The translations under genes and the position numbers were made by a program. The notes beneath the pieces were generated by a model. It ran no database searches and was not told the origin of the DNA. It saw nothing but the letters and a program-made list of their open reading frames with translations. DNA of 64,000 bases from Pseudomonadota bacterium (lineage in GTDB: Bacteria > Myxococcota_A > Polyangia > GCA-2747355), in NCBI GenBank assembly GCA_016702545.1, contig JADJDT010000005.1, positions 124,001 through 188,000 on the forward strand, written 5' to 3'. Positions within the stretch are counted from its first letter, which is position 1, and every line of letters begins with the position of its first letter. Positions 49,047-57,733 of this stretch are shown here, in pieces.

Positions 49047-49806
49047 ATGGCGACGAGGAAACACAGCAGCGCCGGAGGCAGCGAGGCCGGTTTCTTGGCG
49101 GGCTACGACGCGCGACGCTTCGAGCGGCCCTCCGTCACCGTCGATGTCTCGCTGCTGGCCGTGCGCCGGGGCAAGCTCGTCACCTGGCTCGTACAACGAG
49201 ACGCGCACCCGCACCGCGGCCGCTGGGGCCTCCCCGGCGGCTTCGTGCAGCTGCGAGAGCCGCTCCACGCCGCCGCCGCGCGCGTTCTGGCGGAGAAGAG
49301 CGGCCTCCGCGACGTCTTCCTCGAGCAGCTCTTCAGCTTCGGCGCCCCCGGCCGTGACCCGCGCACGCGCGTGATCAGCATCGCCTACTACGCGCTGATC
49401 GACGCAGCGTCTCGAGGCGCTCACCACGCCGCCACGAGAAGGGCTGTGCGTCGCCGAGCTGCGCATCCCCTGGGAGGAGGAGACGGGCGGCCCGGTCGAG
49501 GCCGAGGCCCACGGGAAGGCGCTGACCCTCGCCTTCGACCACGCGGAACAGCTCGGCATGGCGGTCAAGCGCCTGCGCGGCAAGCTGGCCTACGCGCCGA
49601 TCGGCTTCCAGCTACTCCCGGAGAAATTCACGCTGCGCGAGCTGCAGCTCGTTCACGAGGCCGTGCTCGGCCGCTCCCTCAACAAGGACTCCTTCCGGCG
49701 CAAGATGCTGGCTTCGGGGCAGCTCGAGGCCACGGGCGAGCACCAGGTCGCGGTCGAACACCGCCCGGCGGAGCTCTACCGCTTCGCCAAGCGGTCGGCC
49801 GTCTGA
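49047..49806 (+). CDS. nrtR: NrtR-like Nudix-related transcriptional regulator, frameshifted
   Basis: About 252 residues with an indel near 49404-49410. The N-terminal part is Nudix-like (LVQRDAHPHRGRWGLPGGFVQLREPL) but its box reads ARVLAEKSGL in place of RELxEExGL, so catalytic residues are lost. The C-terminal part (FTLRELQLVHEAVLGRSLNKDSFRRKMLASGQLEATGE) is the winged helix of NrtR. NrtR represses NAD biosynthesis or NAD(P)-related genes and is released by ADP-ribose. Here it precedes pntAB by 142 bases, and pntAB is a known NrtR target in some bacteria. The identification is strong; the regulon is inferred. Confidence 0.82.
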
Positions 49807-49948
49807 GGGTCGCGGGGGCCCCCATGGACGGCCCCGCAAGCCGTTTGCGCCCTGCCCCGCTCCTGCACTACATTGCCCCCGCTGTGGCCCGCGCTCGCCC
49901 AGGCTGCTGCGGTTTGGGGCGCAGGGCGGCGCAGGAGGTGCTCGCCCC

Positions 49949-50242
49949 GTGAAGACCGATATCTGGACGATGCTCGTCATCTTCATGCTGGCGACCTTCG
50001 TCGGCTTCCAGGTGATCCAGAACGTCTCACGCTTGCTCCACACGCCGCTGATGTCGTTGACCAACGCGATCTCGGCAATCGCCGTCGTGGGCTCGATCAT
50101 CATCGCCGGTGAGCAGAAGTCGCTGCTCAGCGCGGTGCTCGGCGCGGTGGCCGTGGCGGCCTCGATGACCAACATCGTCAGCGGCTTCCTGATCACGGAC
50201 CGCATGCTGAAGATGTTCAAGCAGCGGAGGAAGTCGTCGTGA
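49949..50242 (+). CDS. pntAB: NAD(P) transhydrogenase alpha subunit, membrane part (PntAb)
   Basis: 97 residues with three membrane helices (TMLVIFMLATFVGFQVIQNV, LMSLTNAISAIAVVGSIIIAG, AVLGAVAVAASMTNIVSGFLI). This is the small membrane subunit of the three-subunit transhydrogenase. The GTG start has AGGAGG about ten bases upstream. Its stop overlaps the pntB start (GTGA). The NAD-binding subunit PntAa, usually just upstream, is not here. Confidence 0.93.
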   Translation: MKTDIWTMLVIFMLATFVGFQVIQNVSRLLHTPLMSLTNAISAIAVVGSIIIAGEQKSLLSAVLGAVAVAASMTNIVSGFLITDRMLKMFKQRRKSS

Positions 50243-51651
50243 GCGGCGCCTCCCTGACCGAGCTGAAGCACTTCTTCACCCAGCTGACGTACTTGGCGGC
50301 CGCCGGGCTCTTCGTCTTCTCGCTGCGTTGGCTCAACCACCCGAAGACGGCGCGCCGCGGCGTGCTGGCGGGCGTCGCGGGCATGACGGCGGCGATCGCC
50401 GGCACCCTGCTGCACCCCGAGATCGTCAACTACACCTGGATCATCGTCGCGCTGATGCTCGGCACGCTGATCGGCGTGCCGCTCTCCTGGGTGCCACTGA
50501 CCGCGGTGCCGCAGCGGACGGCGCTCTCGCACGCCTTCGGTGGGCTGGCCGCGGGGCTGGTCGGGACCGCCAAGTATGTGCTGTGGCACGGCGAGGGCGC
50601 GCTGACGCACTACCGCGCCGCGGTGATCATCATCGAGGTCATCCTCGGCTACCTGACCTTCACTGGCAGCCTGATGGCCGCCGGCAAGCTCCAGGAGGTC
50701 ATCCCGACCCGACCGATCACCTACCGCAACCAGAACGTGATCAACCTAACGCTCTTCACGCTCGCGCTCGGCATCGGCCTCTATCTAGTCGCGTGCCCGA
50801 GCCAGTGGCAGCTCTTTCCGCCGGTGATCGCGCTCTCGCTGATCTTTGGCGTGCTGTTGATCCTGCCGATCGGCGGCGCGGACATGCCGACCGTCATCTC
50901 GCTGCTCAACTCCTACGCGGGGCTCTCGGCGGTGGCGATGGGCTTCTTGCTCGACAACAAGCTGCTGGTCATCGCGGGCGCGCTCGACGGCTCCTCCGGC
51001 CTGATCCTCTCGATCATCATGTGCAAGGCGATGAATCGCTCGTTCCGCAACGTGCTCTTCGGCGCCTTCGGACAGGTGCAGACCAGCAGCGCCGCCGGCC
51101 CGCAGAAGACGGCCAAGAGCGGCACGGCCCAGGACGCCGCGGACCTGCTCGAGAGCAGCAGCCGCGTCGTCATCATTCCGGGCTACGGCATGGCCGTGGC
51201 CCAGGCCCAGCACCGCGTGCGCGAGATCTACGACCAGTTGACCAAGCGCGGCATCGACGTGCGCTTCGCGATCCACCCGGTCGCCGGACGCATGCCGGGC
51301 CACATGAACGTGCTGCTGGCCGAGGCCGAGCTGCCCTACGAGTCGCTGCTCGAGATGGACGAGGTCAATCCCGACCTGCCGCAGGCCGACGTCGCCTTGG
51401 TCGTCGGCGCCAACGACGTGGTCAATCCGGCGGCGCGCCACGACAAGGCGAGCCCGATCTACGGCATGCCGATCATCGACGCCGATCGCGCCAAGAGCGT
51501 GATCGCGATCAAGCGCTCGATGAACCCCGGCTTCGCCGGCATCGACAACGAGCTCTACTGCGGCGACAACACGCTGATGGTCTTCGGCGACGCCAAGGCC
51601 GTGCTCGGCGAGATCGCCAAGGCGCTGAGCGGGCAGAGCGGCATCCATTGA
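50239..51651 (+). CDS. pntB: NAD(P) transhydrogenase subunit beta
   Basis: 470 residues. The N-terminal two-thirds are membrane helices of domain II (for example IPTRPITYRNQNVINLTLF and VISLLNSYAGLSAVAMGFLL). The C-terminal part is the soluble NADP(H)-binding domain III (IIPGYGMAVAQAQHRVREIY, GRMPGHMNVLLAEAELPYE, GANDVVNPAAR). With PntAa and PntAb it couples proton entry to hydride transfer between NADH and NADP+ in the inner membrane. The next gene starts inside its stop codon. Confidence 0.96.
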   Translation: MSGASLTELKHFFTQLTYLAAAGLFVFSLRWLNHPKTARRGVLAGVAGMTAAIAGTLLHPEIVNYTWIIVALMLGTLIGVPLSWVPLTAVPQRTALSHAFGGLAAGLVGTAKYVLWHGEGALTHYRAAVIIIEVILGYLTFTGSLMAAGKLQEVIPTRPITYRNQNVINLTLFTLALGIGLYLVACPSQWQLFPPVIALSLIFGVLLILPIGGADMPTVISLLNSYAGLSAVAMGFLLDNKLLVIAGALDGSSGLILSIIMCKAMNRSFRNVLFGAFGQVQTSSAAGPQKTAKSGTAQDAADLLESSSRVVIIPGYGMAVAQAQHRVREIYDQLTKRGIDVRFAIHPVAGRMPGHMNVLLAEAELPYESLLEMDEVNPDLPQADVALVVGANDVVNPAARHDKASPIYGMPIIDADRAKSVIAIKRSMNPGFAGIDNELYCGDNTLMVFGDAKAVLGEIAKALSGQSGIH

Positions 51652-52469
51652 GCGGGTCGACGCAGGGACCCGCCGATCCGGCCTTCGCCGCGCTGCGAGA
51701 CGCCGCCTGCGAGGCCGCCCGCGGCGCCGGCGCGCTGGTGCGTGACGCCTTCGGCAAGGTGCGGGAGTACCGCTCGAAGGGGCGCTCGGTCGATCTGGTG
51801 ACCGAGGTCGACCGCGCCGCCGAGGCCTGCATCGCGCGCTTCCTCGAGCAGCGCTTTCCGGAGCACGGACTGCTGGCCGAGGAGGGCACGCGCCGCCCCG
51901 CGGCCGCCGACCAGCCGCTGTGGATCGTCGACCCGCTCGACGGCACGACCAACTTCGCTCATGCCCTGCCGGTGGTGGCGGTCTCGATCGGCGTGGTGCA
52001 GCACGACCGCGTCGTCGCGGGCGCGATCTACGACCCGCTGCGCGACGAGCTCTTCGCGGCCGGCCGCGGCCACGGCGCCCAGCTCAACGGCGCAAAGCTC
52101 GCGGTCTCCGCCACGCCCACGCTCGAGCGCTCGCTGGTCGCCACCGGCTTCCCCTACGACCGGCGCGAGCGCGCGGCCTACTACGTCGCCTTCTGGCAGG
52201 CGGTGATGACGCGCGCCCAGGAGCTGCGCCGGCTCGGCGCGGCCGCCATCGACCTCGCCTGGGTCGCCGCCGGACGCTTCGACGCCTACTGGGAGCTCAA
52301 CCTCAAGCCCTGGGACCTGGCCGCCGGCACGCTGATCGTCGCCGAGGCCGGCGGGCGCGTCAGTGATCACCAAGGGGCCGCGGTGGACCTCGGGGCCGGC
52401 AACATCGTGGCCTCCAACGGCCACGTCCACGACGAGCTGCTGGCCGTGCTGCGCGGCGTGCCCCAGTGA
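51648..52469 (+). CDS. suhB: Inositol-monophosphatase-family phosphatase (SuhB-like)
   Basis: 273 residues from a TTG at 51648 that overlaps the pntB stop (TTGA), the only start that fits the operon. The metal-binding motifs are LWIVDPLDGTTNFAHALP (DPxDGT) and LKPWDLAAGTLIVAEAGGRV (WDxAAG), with EEGTRR supplying the other acidic ligand. Members hydrolyse inositol-1-phosphate, fructose-1,6-bisphosphate or NADP(H). Because it is co-transcribed with transhydrogenase genes, NADP phosphatase activity is a reasonable guess, but suhB-type functions are equally possible. Confidence 0.88.
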   Translation: MSGSTQGPADPAFAALRDAACEAARGAGALVRDAFGKVREYRSKGRSVDLVTEVDRAAEACIARFLEQRFPEHGLLAEEGTRRPAAADQPLWIVDPLDGTTNFAHALPVVAVSIGVVQHDRVVAGAIYDPLRDELFAAGRGHGAQLNGAKLAVSATPTLERSLVATGFPYDRRERAAYYVAFWQAVMTRAQELRRLGAAAIDLAWVAAGRFDAYWELNLKPWDLAAGTLIVAEAGGRVSDHQGAAVDLGAGNIVASNGHVHDELLAVLRGVPQ

Positions 52470-52497
52470 GCGCCCGCGAGCGGTGGCAGCTCGCAGC

Positions 52498-54057
52498 TCA
52501 GAAGGCGCTGCGCAGCGCACCCGAGAAATTGTGGTCGAAGCCGACCGGCGCGAAGCCGAACGCGTAATACAGGTCGAGCGAGAACTGCTCGAACAAGAGA
52601 AAATGCAGGCTGGGCCCGAAGGCATCGGCCAGCGCCACCGGGTGCCAGTCTCGCGTGCGGTCGCGGAACAGCGCCGCGTCGTGAAACACTCCGAGCTGGA
52701 CCGTGGGTGAGGCGTTCCAGCGCGCCGCGATCCCGAGCTGCCCCGCCTCCCGCACCCAGTAGCGGTTGTCGAAGAAGGTGCGCAGGTGCTCGCCGCCGAG
52801 CGGCTCCTCGTCCCAGAAACGCACGCTTCCCGCCAGGTACAGCACCCGGCCGCGCAGCCGCAGCTCGCCGCGCCCGAGTGGCAGCACATACTGCCCCGTC
52901 AGCCGCGCGCTCAGCAGCGGCGTCTCGCCCTTGACGACCCCCAGGGCAGCGGCCAGCCCCACCCGCGTGCGCTGGTCACGGCGCAGCAGGGCCTCACTCC
53001 CGAGCCCCAGCTCACCGCTCGCCCGCACGACATAGCGCAAGAGCTGGCGCTCGCCCAGCGCCTCGCTGCTCACGACGTCAAAGGCCCGCGTGAAGGCCAC
53101 CCCGACCCCAACGCCCAGGGTCAACCAGTGCGCCGGCAGCAGGCGCAGGCTGCTGAAGAGCTCACCGCGGTAGGCAAAATAGCGCTGGATCGGCCCCTCG
53201 CTGCGCGTATAGCGCGAGAGCTCGGTCATGCCGTCGAAGGCCGGCGCGATCGGCGTGCCGAAGAGCCGCGGCAAGCGATAGGAGGCCTCGAGTTGCCCGT
53301 GGACCCACTGGAAGCTCGGCGAATCCTCGACGATGACGCGCCGGTAAGGAATCGCGATCCGCAGGCGGGCACCGGCGCGATCATCGTCCAGCAGGGCATC
53401 GCGCAGGCGCACGCCGCCGCGCGGCACCAGGCCCCACAGCGGGTCGAGCGCCAGCCCCGCGTCCCAGCCGAAGCGCTCGCGCGTCAGCACGAAGATGCGC
53501 AGCCGCCGCTGGGGCACCGCCGTGCCGAGGCGGTTCTCCTGGAACGGGCGTCCCTCGCTGACGCGATAGTAGGCGGCCAGGAGGTCGTGCTTGCGCTTGA
53601 GGTCGGCCAGCGCGCGATCGAGCGTGCCCGCGTGAAACACGCCACCGGGCAGGTAGACGTCGATCTGAAAGAGCAGCGCCTGCAGGCTGCTGGCGCCGAC
53701 GAAGGCCAGGCCCATCTTGCCCTCGTCGAGGTCGATCGCCAGCCATCCTTGGGCGTCGCAGCGCCACCACGCGCGCGCGTAGACATAGCCACGGCGGCGA
53801 TAGAGGGCCACGACGCGCTGCACCGCCCGGGCGGCCCAGGCGCGCCGCCCGAGCGTCGTTTGCGGCACCTTGCCGAGGACCGCGCGCACCTCGGGCTCGG
53901 GCACTTGCTCGGCGCCACGGAGCGCAAAGTGCTCGGCGGCGCGGAGCGTGAAGCTGGGCGCCGCGGCCTCGGCCCGCACGCCGCGCGGCACCAGCAGCGC
54001 CACCCCCACCAGGAGCCACCTCGCGACGCGCCACTGCAGGACCGGGCGCCGCCTCAT
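52498..54057 (-). CDS. POTRA-containing outer-membrane beta-barrel protein
   Basis: 519 residues from the ATG at 54057 (signal RVARWLLVGVALLVPRGVRAEA). Residues about 60-180 look like POTRA domains (AVQRVVALYRRRGYVYARAWW, AIDLDEGKMGLAFVGASSLQALLFQI). The rest is a 16-strand-like barrel (LTLGVGVGVAFTRAF, QYVLPLGRGELRLRGRVLYLAG) ending ...NFSGALRSAF with a terminal Phe, the usual recognition end for BAM. It resembles TamA/BamA or two-partner secretion transporters. It is 34 bases downstream of the TMTC-like gene, probably in one transcript. Confidence 0.75.
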   Translation of the reverse strand: MRRRPVLQWRVARWLLVGVALLVPRGVRAEAAAPSFTLRAAEHFALRGAEQVPEPEVRAVLGKVPQTTLGRRAWAARAVQRVVALYRRRGYVYARAWWRCDAQGWLAIDLDEGKMGLAFVGASSLQALLFQIDVYLPGGVFHAGTLDRALADLKRKHDLLAAYYRVSEGRPFQENRLGTAVPQRRLRIFVLTRERFGWDAGLALDPLWGLVPRGGVRLRDALLDDDRAGARLRIAIPYRRVIVEDSPSFQWVHGQLEASYRLPRLFGTPIAPAFDGMTELSRYTRSEGPIQRYFAYRGELFSSLRLLPAHWLTLGVGVGVAFTRAFDVVSSEALGERQLLRYVVRASGELGLGSEALLRRDQRTRVGLAAALGVVKGETPLLSARLTGQYVLPLGRGELRLRGRVLYLAGSVRFWDEEPLGGEHLRTFFDNRYWVREAGQLGIAARWNASPTVQLGVFHDAALFRDRTRDWHPVALADAFGPSLHFLLFEQFSLDLYYAFGFAPVGFDHNFSGALRSAF

Positions 54058-54091
54058 CGCCGCCGATCCTGGTCGCGCCCCATCGAGCCAC

Positions 54092-55945
54092 CTACGCCGC
54101 GCTGCACACCGGCAGCCTGCGCCATCGACCCGGGGAGGGGGTCCTCGATCCCACAGTCCTTTCGCTGCGCCTCCCGGCGGGCGCCTCAACGCCCGCGAGT
54201 GTTTTCGAGCGCGCCTCGCACGCTCCCAGCGCCCGGCAGCGCCCCGGCAAGAGGCGACGGAGACCAGCGTAGCGCGGCTGGTCGAGCGCCCGGCGCAGCG
54301 CCTGCCGATAGGCCTCGCGGCGGGGGTGGCGCGTGGTCAGCAGCGCGAGGTTCTGGCGCGCGGGGGCGAAATCCGGTCGATCGGTCAGCGCGTCCAGCAG
54401 GTGCACGAGCGTGCGGTCGACGTCGCGGTTCATCAGCGTGAGCGCCGCCAGGTTGTTGAACTCGGCCGGCAGCACGCGCTGGGCCACACCATCGAGCGCG
54501 ACGCGCTCGGCCGCCCGAGGGGCATCGGTCAAGAGGTAGGCCAGCCCGAGGTTGAGCCAATAGTAGGCGTTGTCGGGATCGCGCGCAACGGCCCGTCGCA
54601 GCATCCGGCGCGCGTCCTGGTAGCGACCTTCGCGCCCGTAGGCCACCCCCAGACCACCCCACCCGTGGGAGGTCTCGGGGCTCTCCTCGACGATCGCCCG
54701 GTGGAAGCTCTCCCAGCTGCGGTACTCGCGCACCGTGACGCTGAAGAGCACGATCAGCAGCCCGCCGTAGGCCAGGCCACCGGCGCACAAGACCTGCCGC
54801 ACGCTGCGGCGCAGCGGCAAGGCCTGCCACGCCACGACGACGCGATCGGCGAGGGCCACGGCCAGCACGGTGAAGGGCAGGTAGAGATAGCGCCCGAAGC
54901 CCGGCCAATCGACCAGGCTCGCCGGCGCCAGCGCACAGGCGTACCAGACCAGCCCGAAGGCCAGCAGCGGGGCGCGACGCCGCAGCCGCCAGCCGACGAC
55001 CACGACGACGGCCAACACCGCCCAGGCCGCGCCGAAGACGAAGCGCGGCAGCGCGGCATACTCCTCGTTGAGCAAGCGCATCGTCGTGCGCGTCGGCAGC
55101 AGCAGCTGGCGCAGACCGTCGCCCAGCAGATAGGGCAGGTGCAGCAGGGCTGCGAGCAGCCGACCCTGGCCCCCGCTCTGCAGGCCCGAGAGGGCGGTCA
55201 CCCGCCACCCCAGGTAGAGCGCCGCAGGCAGCGCCAGCACACTCAGGCGGAGAGCCGCTCGACCGATCGCCCGCCGATCGAGCGCGCCGTGAAAGACCCC
55301 CGCCTCCCACAGCAGCAACGCCGGCAGCACGAAGAGCAGCACCTCCTTGCACAGCAGGCCGCCGAGAAACAGCGCGCCGCTCGCCGCCTGCAGCGCCCAG
55401 CGTCGCCCCCGCGGGCCGCGGCGCGCCGCGTCCGAGCGCCACAGCAGCACCGACGCCAGGCCCAGCAGCGCACAGAGCGGATCCGAGCGGCCGTTGATCC
55501 AGATGTGGGCCTCGGCCAGGGTCGGGTGCAGGCCGAACCACGCCGCCGCCCAGGTCGCCGCGTGCCGCCGCTCCGGTGGCAGTAGCCGCCGGCCGAGCAG
55601 CCACACCAGCAGCACCACGCCCAGGTGCGCCAGCAGGTTCGTCAGGTGATAGGCCCAGGGCTCGCGCCCCGAGAGCTGCGCGTCGGCGAAGAAGGTCAGC
55701 AGCGTCAGCGGCCGAAAGGTCGCCAGCTCCGGTGCCTGGGCACGCTGCCGCGGATCCGCGGCATACATCGCATGGTGGACCCACAGCTCGCCGACGCGAC
55801 GCGGCTCGTGAATCAGCTTGCCCTCGACGATCAGGGGCCAATCATCGATCACGAAGCCATTGCGAAACACGGGCGCCGACACGGTCGCCACCAACAGCAG
55901 CACGCCAGCCAGCCCCAGCCATGGGCGTCGCGAGGCCGTCGTCAT
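54092..55945 (-). CDS. TMTC-like GT-C membrane protein with C-terminal TPRs
   Basis: 617 residues. About ten membrane helices carry the GT-C pattern: FVIDDWPLI in the first loop (acidic pair) and HPTLAEAHIWINGRSDPLCAL. After about residue 420 come TPR-like helices (SHGWGGLGVAYGREGRYQDARRM, AYYWLNLGLAYLLTDAPRAAE). Eukaryotic TMTC enzymes add O-mannose; bacterial relatives are uncharacterised. The ATG at 55945 has GAGGGGAA upstream and is preferred to the upstream ATG. The C-terminal tail is Arg/Ser-rich. It may glycosylate surface proteins; that is inference. Confidence 0.72.
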   Translation of the reverse strand: MTTASRRPWLGLAGVLLLVATVSAPVFRNGFVIDDWPLIVEGKLIHEPRRVGELWVHHAMYAADPRQRAQAPELATFRPLTLLTFFADAQLSGREPWAYHLTNLLAHLGVVLLVWLLGRRLLPPERRHAATWAAAWFGLHPTLAEAHIWINGRSDPLCALLGLASVLLWRSDAARRGPRGRRWALQAASGALFLGGLLCKEVLLFVLPALLLWEAGVFHGALDRRAIGRAALRLSVLALPAALYLGWRVTALSGLQSGGQGRLLAALLHLPYLLGDGLRQLLLPTRTTMRLLNEEYAALPRFVFGAAWAVLAVVVVVGWRLRRRAPLLAFGLVWYACALAPASLVDWPGFGRYLYLPFTVLAVALADRVVVAWQALPLRRSVRQVLCAGGLAYGGLLIVLFSVTVREYRSWESFHRAIVEESPETSHGWGGLGVAYGREGRYQDARRMLRRAVARDPDNAYYWLNLGLAYLLTDAPRAAERVALDGVAQRVLPAEFNNLAALTLMNRDVDRTLVHLLDALTDRPDFAPARQNLALLTTRHPRREAYRQALRRALDQPRYAGLRRLLPGRCRALGACEARSKTLAGVEAPAGRRSERTVGSRTPSPGRWRRLPVCSAA

Positions 55946-56167
55946 CAGCGTTCCCCTCGGGTTGGGGTGGGCGGCCATCGCGCCGCGAGGTGGCCCTCGC
56001 GCCGTGCGACGACCTCTTCGCGCAGCCTACCCGCCCGGCCCGCCGCTCGGCAACGACGCCGCGCGCCCCGGCGTGCGCGGCGAGCGCACAGGAGGCTGGC
56101 CCAAGCTTGCCCTCGGCCGCTCCGACAGCGTAGCCTCGGCCGTCCAACTGCGACACGAGGACCCTCC

Positions 56168-57100
56168 ATGAGCTTCGCTTCGACCGAGGAACGCATCCCG
56201 ACCGATAGAGGCGGACCGCCAGGCGATCGGCGCGCCCTGGCCCTCGGGGCCTCGCTGCTGCTCGGCCCCGGCGCCGGTCACCTGCTCCGCGGTCGGCCGC
56301 GGCGCGGCGCCGGCTGGCTGGCGCTGGTGCTGCTCAGTCTACTGCTCCTGCCGGCGCTGGGCCTTCGCGCGCTGCTGCTGACGCTCGCCCTCCAGCTCGC
56401 CACGGCGGTCGACGCCGCGGTGGTGGCACCGGCGCCGCGGGGCCTGCCCGGCTGGGGACGCACGCTGCGCTTCTTGGCCGGCTTCGCGGCGGTCGCTGCG
56501 CTGGCCCTCGTCGGCCTGAAGGCCTTCGTGGTCGACGCCTTCCGCGTACCAGGCCCATCGATGGCGCCGGCGCTCGCGGTCGGCGACGTCTTCATCGTCA
56601 ATAAGCTCACCCCTGCGCGCCAACCCGGCGACGTGATCGTCTACCGCTCGCCGAGCCAAGGCGGGCGCCTCTTCGTCCACCGCATCGTCGCCGTGGGGGG
56701 CGATACGGTGCAGGTCGATGGCAACGTGGTCTACGTCAACAAGGTGGCGCTACCCAAGCGCTCGCTGCCCGGCCCCTGCCACTATCTCGAGGATCACGGC
56801 GAGGCCAAGGGCGCCGCGCGCTGGCAGGAGCTGCCCTGTCAGACCTACGAGGAGACGGCCGGAGGACGAACCTACCCGGTTATTCACGGCCAGGCGCCGG
56901 GCCAGCTCGCCGACGTGGCTCCCAGCAAGGTGCCCGCCGATGGCTATTACGTCCTCGGCGACAACCGTGACCTCAGCAACGACTCGCGCGCCTGGGGACC
57001 GGTGCCTGCCGGCGACGTGATCGGGCGCGTGGCCTCGATCGCCTGGTCGCGCGGCCGCGACGGCGTGCGCTGGGAGCGCCTCGGACGCCCCTTGCAGTAG
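56168..57100 (+). CDS. lepB: Signal peptidase I with extra N-terminal membrane segment; His at the usual Lys site
   Basis: 310 residues. The N-terminal 100 residues carry a TM2-like helix pair (LGASLLLGPGAGHLLRGRPRRGAGW). The catalytic part has the nucleophile Ser131 in FRVPGPSMAPALAVGD and the C-terminal box GDNRDLSNDSRAWGPVP (about residue 264). The second catalytic box reads LFVHRIVAVGGD: the general-base Lys that precedes Arg in bacterial enzymes is His171 here. Ser-His is the arrangement of ER/SipW-type signal peptidases, but the rest is of the bacterial type. It cleaves signal peptides at the periplasmic face of the inner membrane, if active. GAGG precedes the ATG. The substitution may be real or a special lineage. 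Confidence 0.88.
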   Translation: MSFASTEERIPTDRGGPPGDRRALALGASLLLGPGAGHLLRGRPRRGAGWLALVLLSLLLLPALGLRALLLTLALQLATAVDAAVVAPAPRGLPGWGRTLRFLAGFAAVAALALVGLKAFVVDAFRVPGPSMAPALAVGDVFIVNKLTPARQPGDVIVYRSPSQGGRLFVHRIVAVGGDTVQVDGNVVYVNKVALPKRSLPGPCHYLEDHGEAKGAARWQELPCQTYEETAGGRTYPVIHGQAPGQLADVAPSKVPADGYYVLGDNRDLSNDSRAWGPVPAGDVIGRVASIAWSRGRDGVRWERLGRPLQ

Positions 57101-57169
57101 CTGTGCCTCGCGACTGCCCTACCGCTTCCGCCGATACGATTTTGCCGCCGATACGGTAGAGTCCGCTCC

Positions 57170-57703
57170 ATGTCGCTTCCAGTTGCTCGCGCTCGGCCGC
57201 ACTGGCCCCACCTTGAACGCCTGATCGGGGTGCTGCTGCTCGCCCTCGCGAGCGGGGCACCGACCGCCGCCCGCGCCGCCCGCGCCGAAGTCGACGTGTT
57301 ACGCGAGGCCAGCGCGGTGGCCTCCGCGATCATGAGCCCCTTCTGTCCGGGCCGCACGCTCTCCGCCTGTCCCAGCCCGCGTGCCGCGGAGTGGCGCGCC
57401 GAGATCCGCACCTGGGTCACGGAGGGCGTGCCCCGCGAGCAGATCCTGCAACGGCTGCAGGCGCGCGCACCCGAGATCAACCTCACCAGCGACCGCAACG
57501 CGCTCTACGGCTGGATCGCCCCGGCGCTGGCGCTGCTCGCCTTCAGCGCCCTCACGGTCGGCGTCGGTCGGCGCCTGCTGCGCGGTCGTCGAGACCGCCC
57601 GGCGGGCCCGCAGCGCCCCCTCGAGGCGCCGGCGCCCAGCGGCGACGACCCCGCCCTCGCGGCCTACAGCGAGCTGCTCGACGCCGAGCTCCGCCGCGAG
57701 TAG
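57170..57703 (+). CDS. CcmH-like cytochrome c biogenesis domain protein (CX7C variant)
   Basis: 177 residues. A signal-type helix (LIGVLLLALASGAPTAARAA) precedes a helical domain like CcmH/CycL (AEWRAEIRTWVTEGVPREQILQRLQARAPEI) and a membrane helix (LYGWIAPALALLAFSALTVGVG). In CcmH the thiol motif is LRCPVCQ (CxxC); here it is FCPGRTLSACPS, Cys59 and Cys67, spaced by seven residues. It may still act in heme ligation, possibly with the 15-heme cytochrome, or be a structural relative. It starts 69 bases after lepB. Confidence 0.7.
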   Translation: MSLPVARARPHWPHLERLIGVLLLALASGAPTAARAARAEVDVLREASAVASAIMSPFCPGRTLSACPSPRAAEWRAEIRTWVTEGVPREQILQRLQARAPEINLTSDRNALYGWIAPALALLAFSALTVGVGRRLLRGRRDRPAGPQRPLEAPAPSGDDPALAAYSELLDAELRRE

Positions 57704-57733
57704 GGGTTGTTCGGCCGTGCATCCCGTGCTGCT

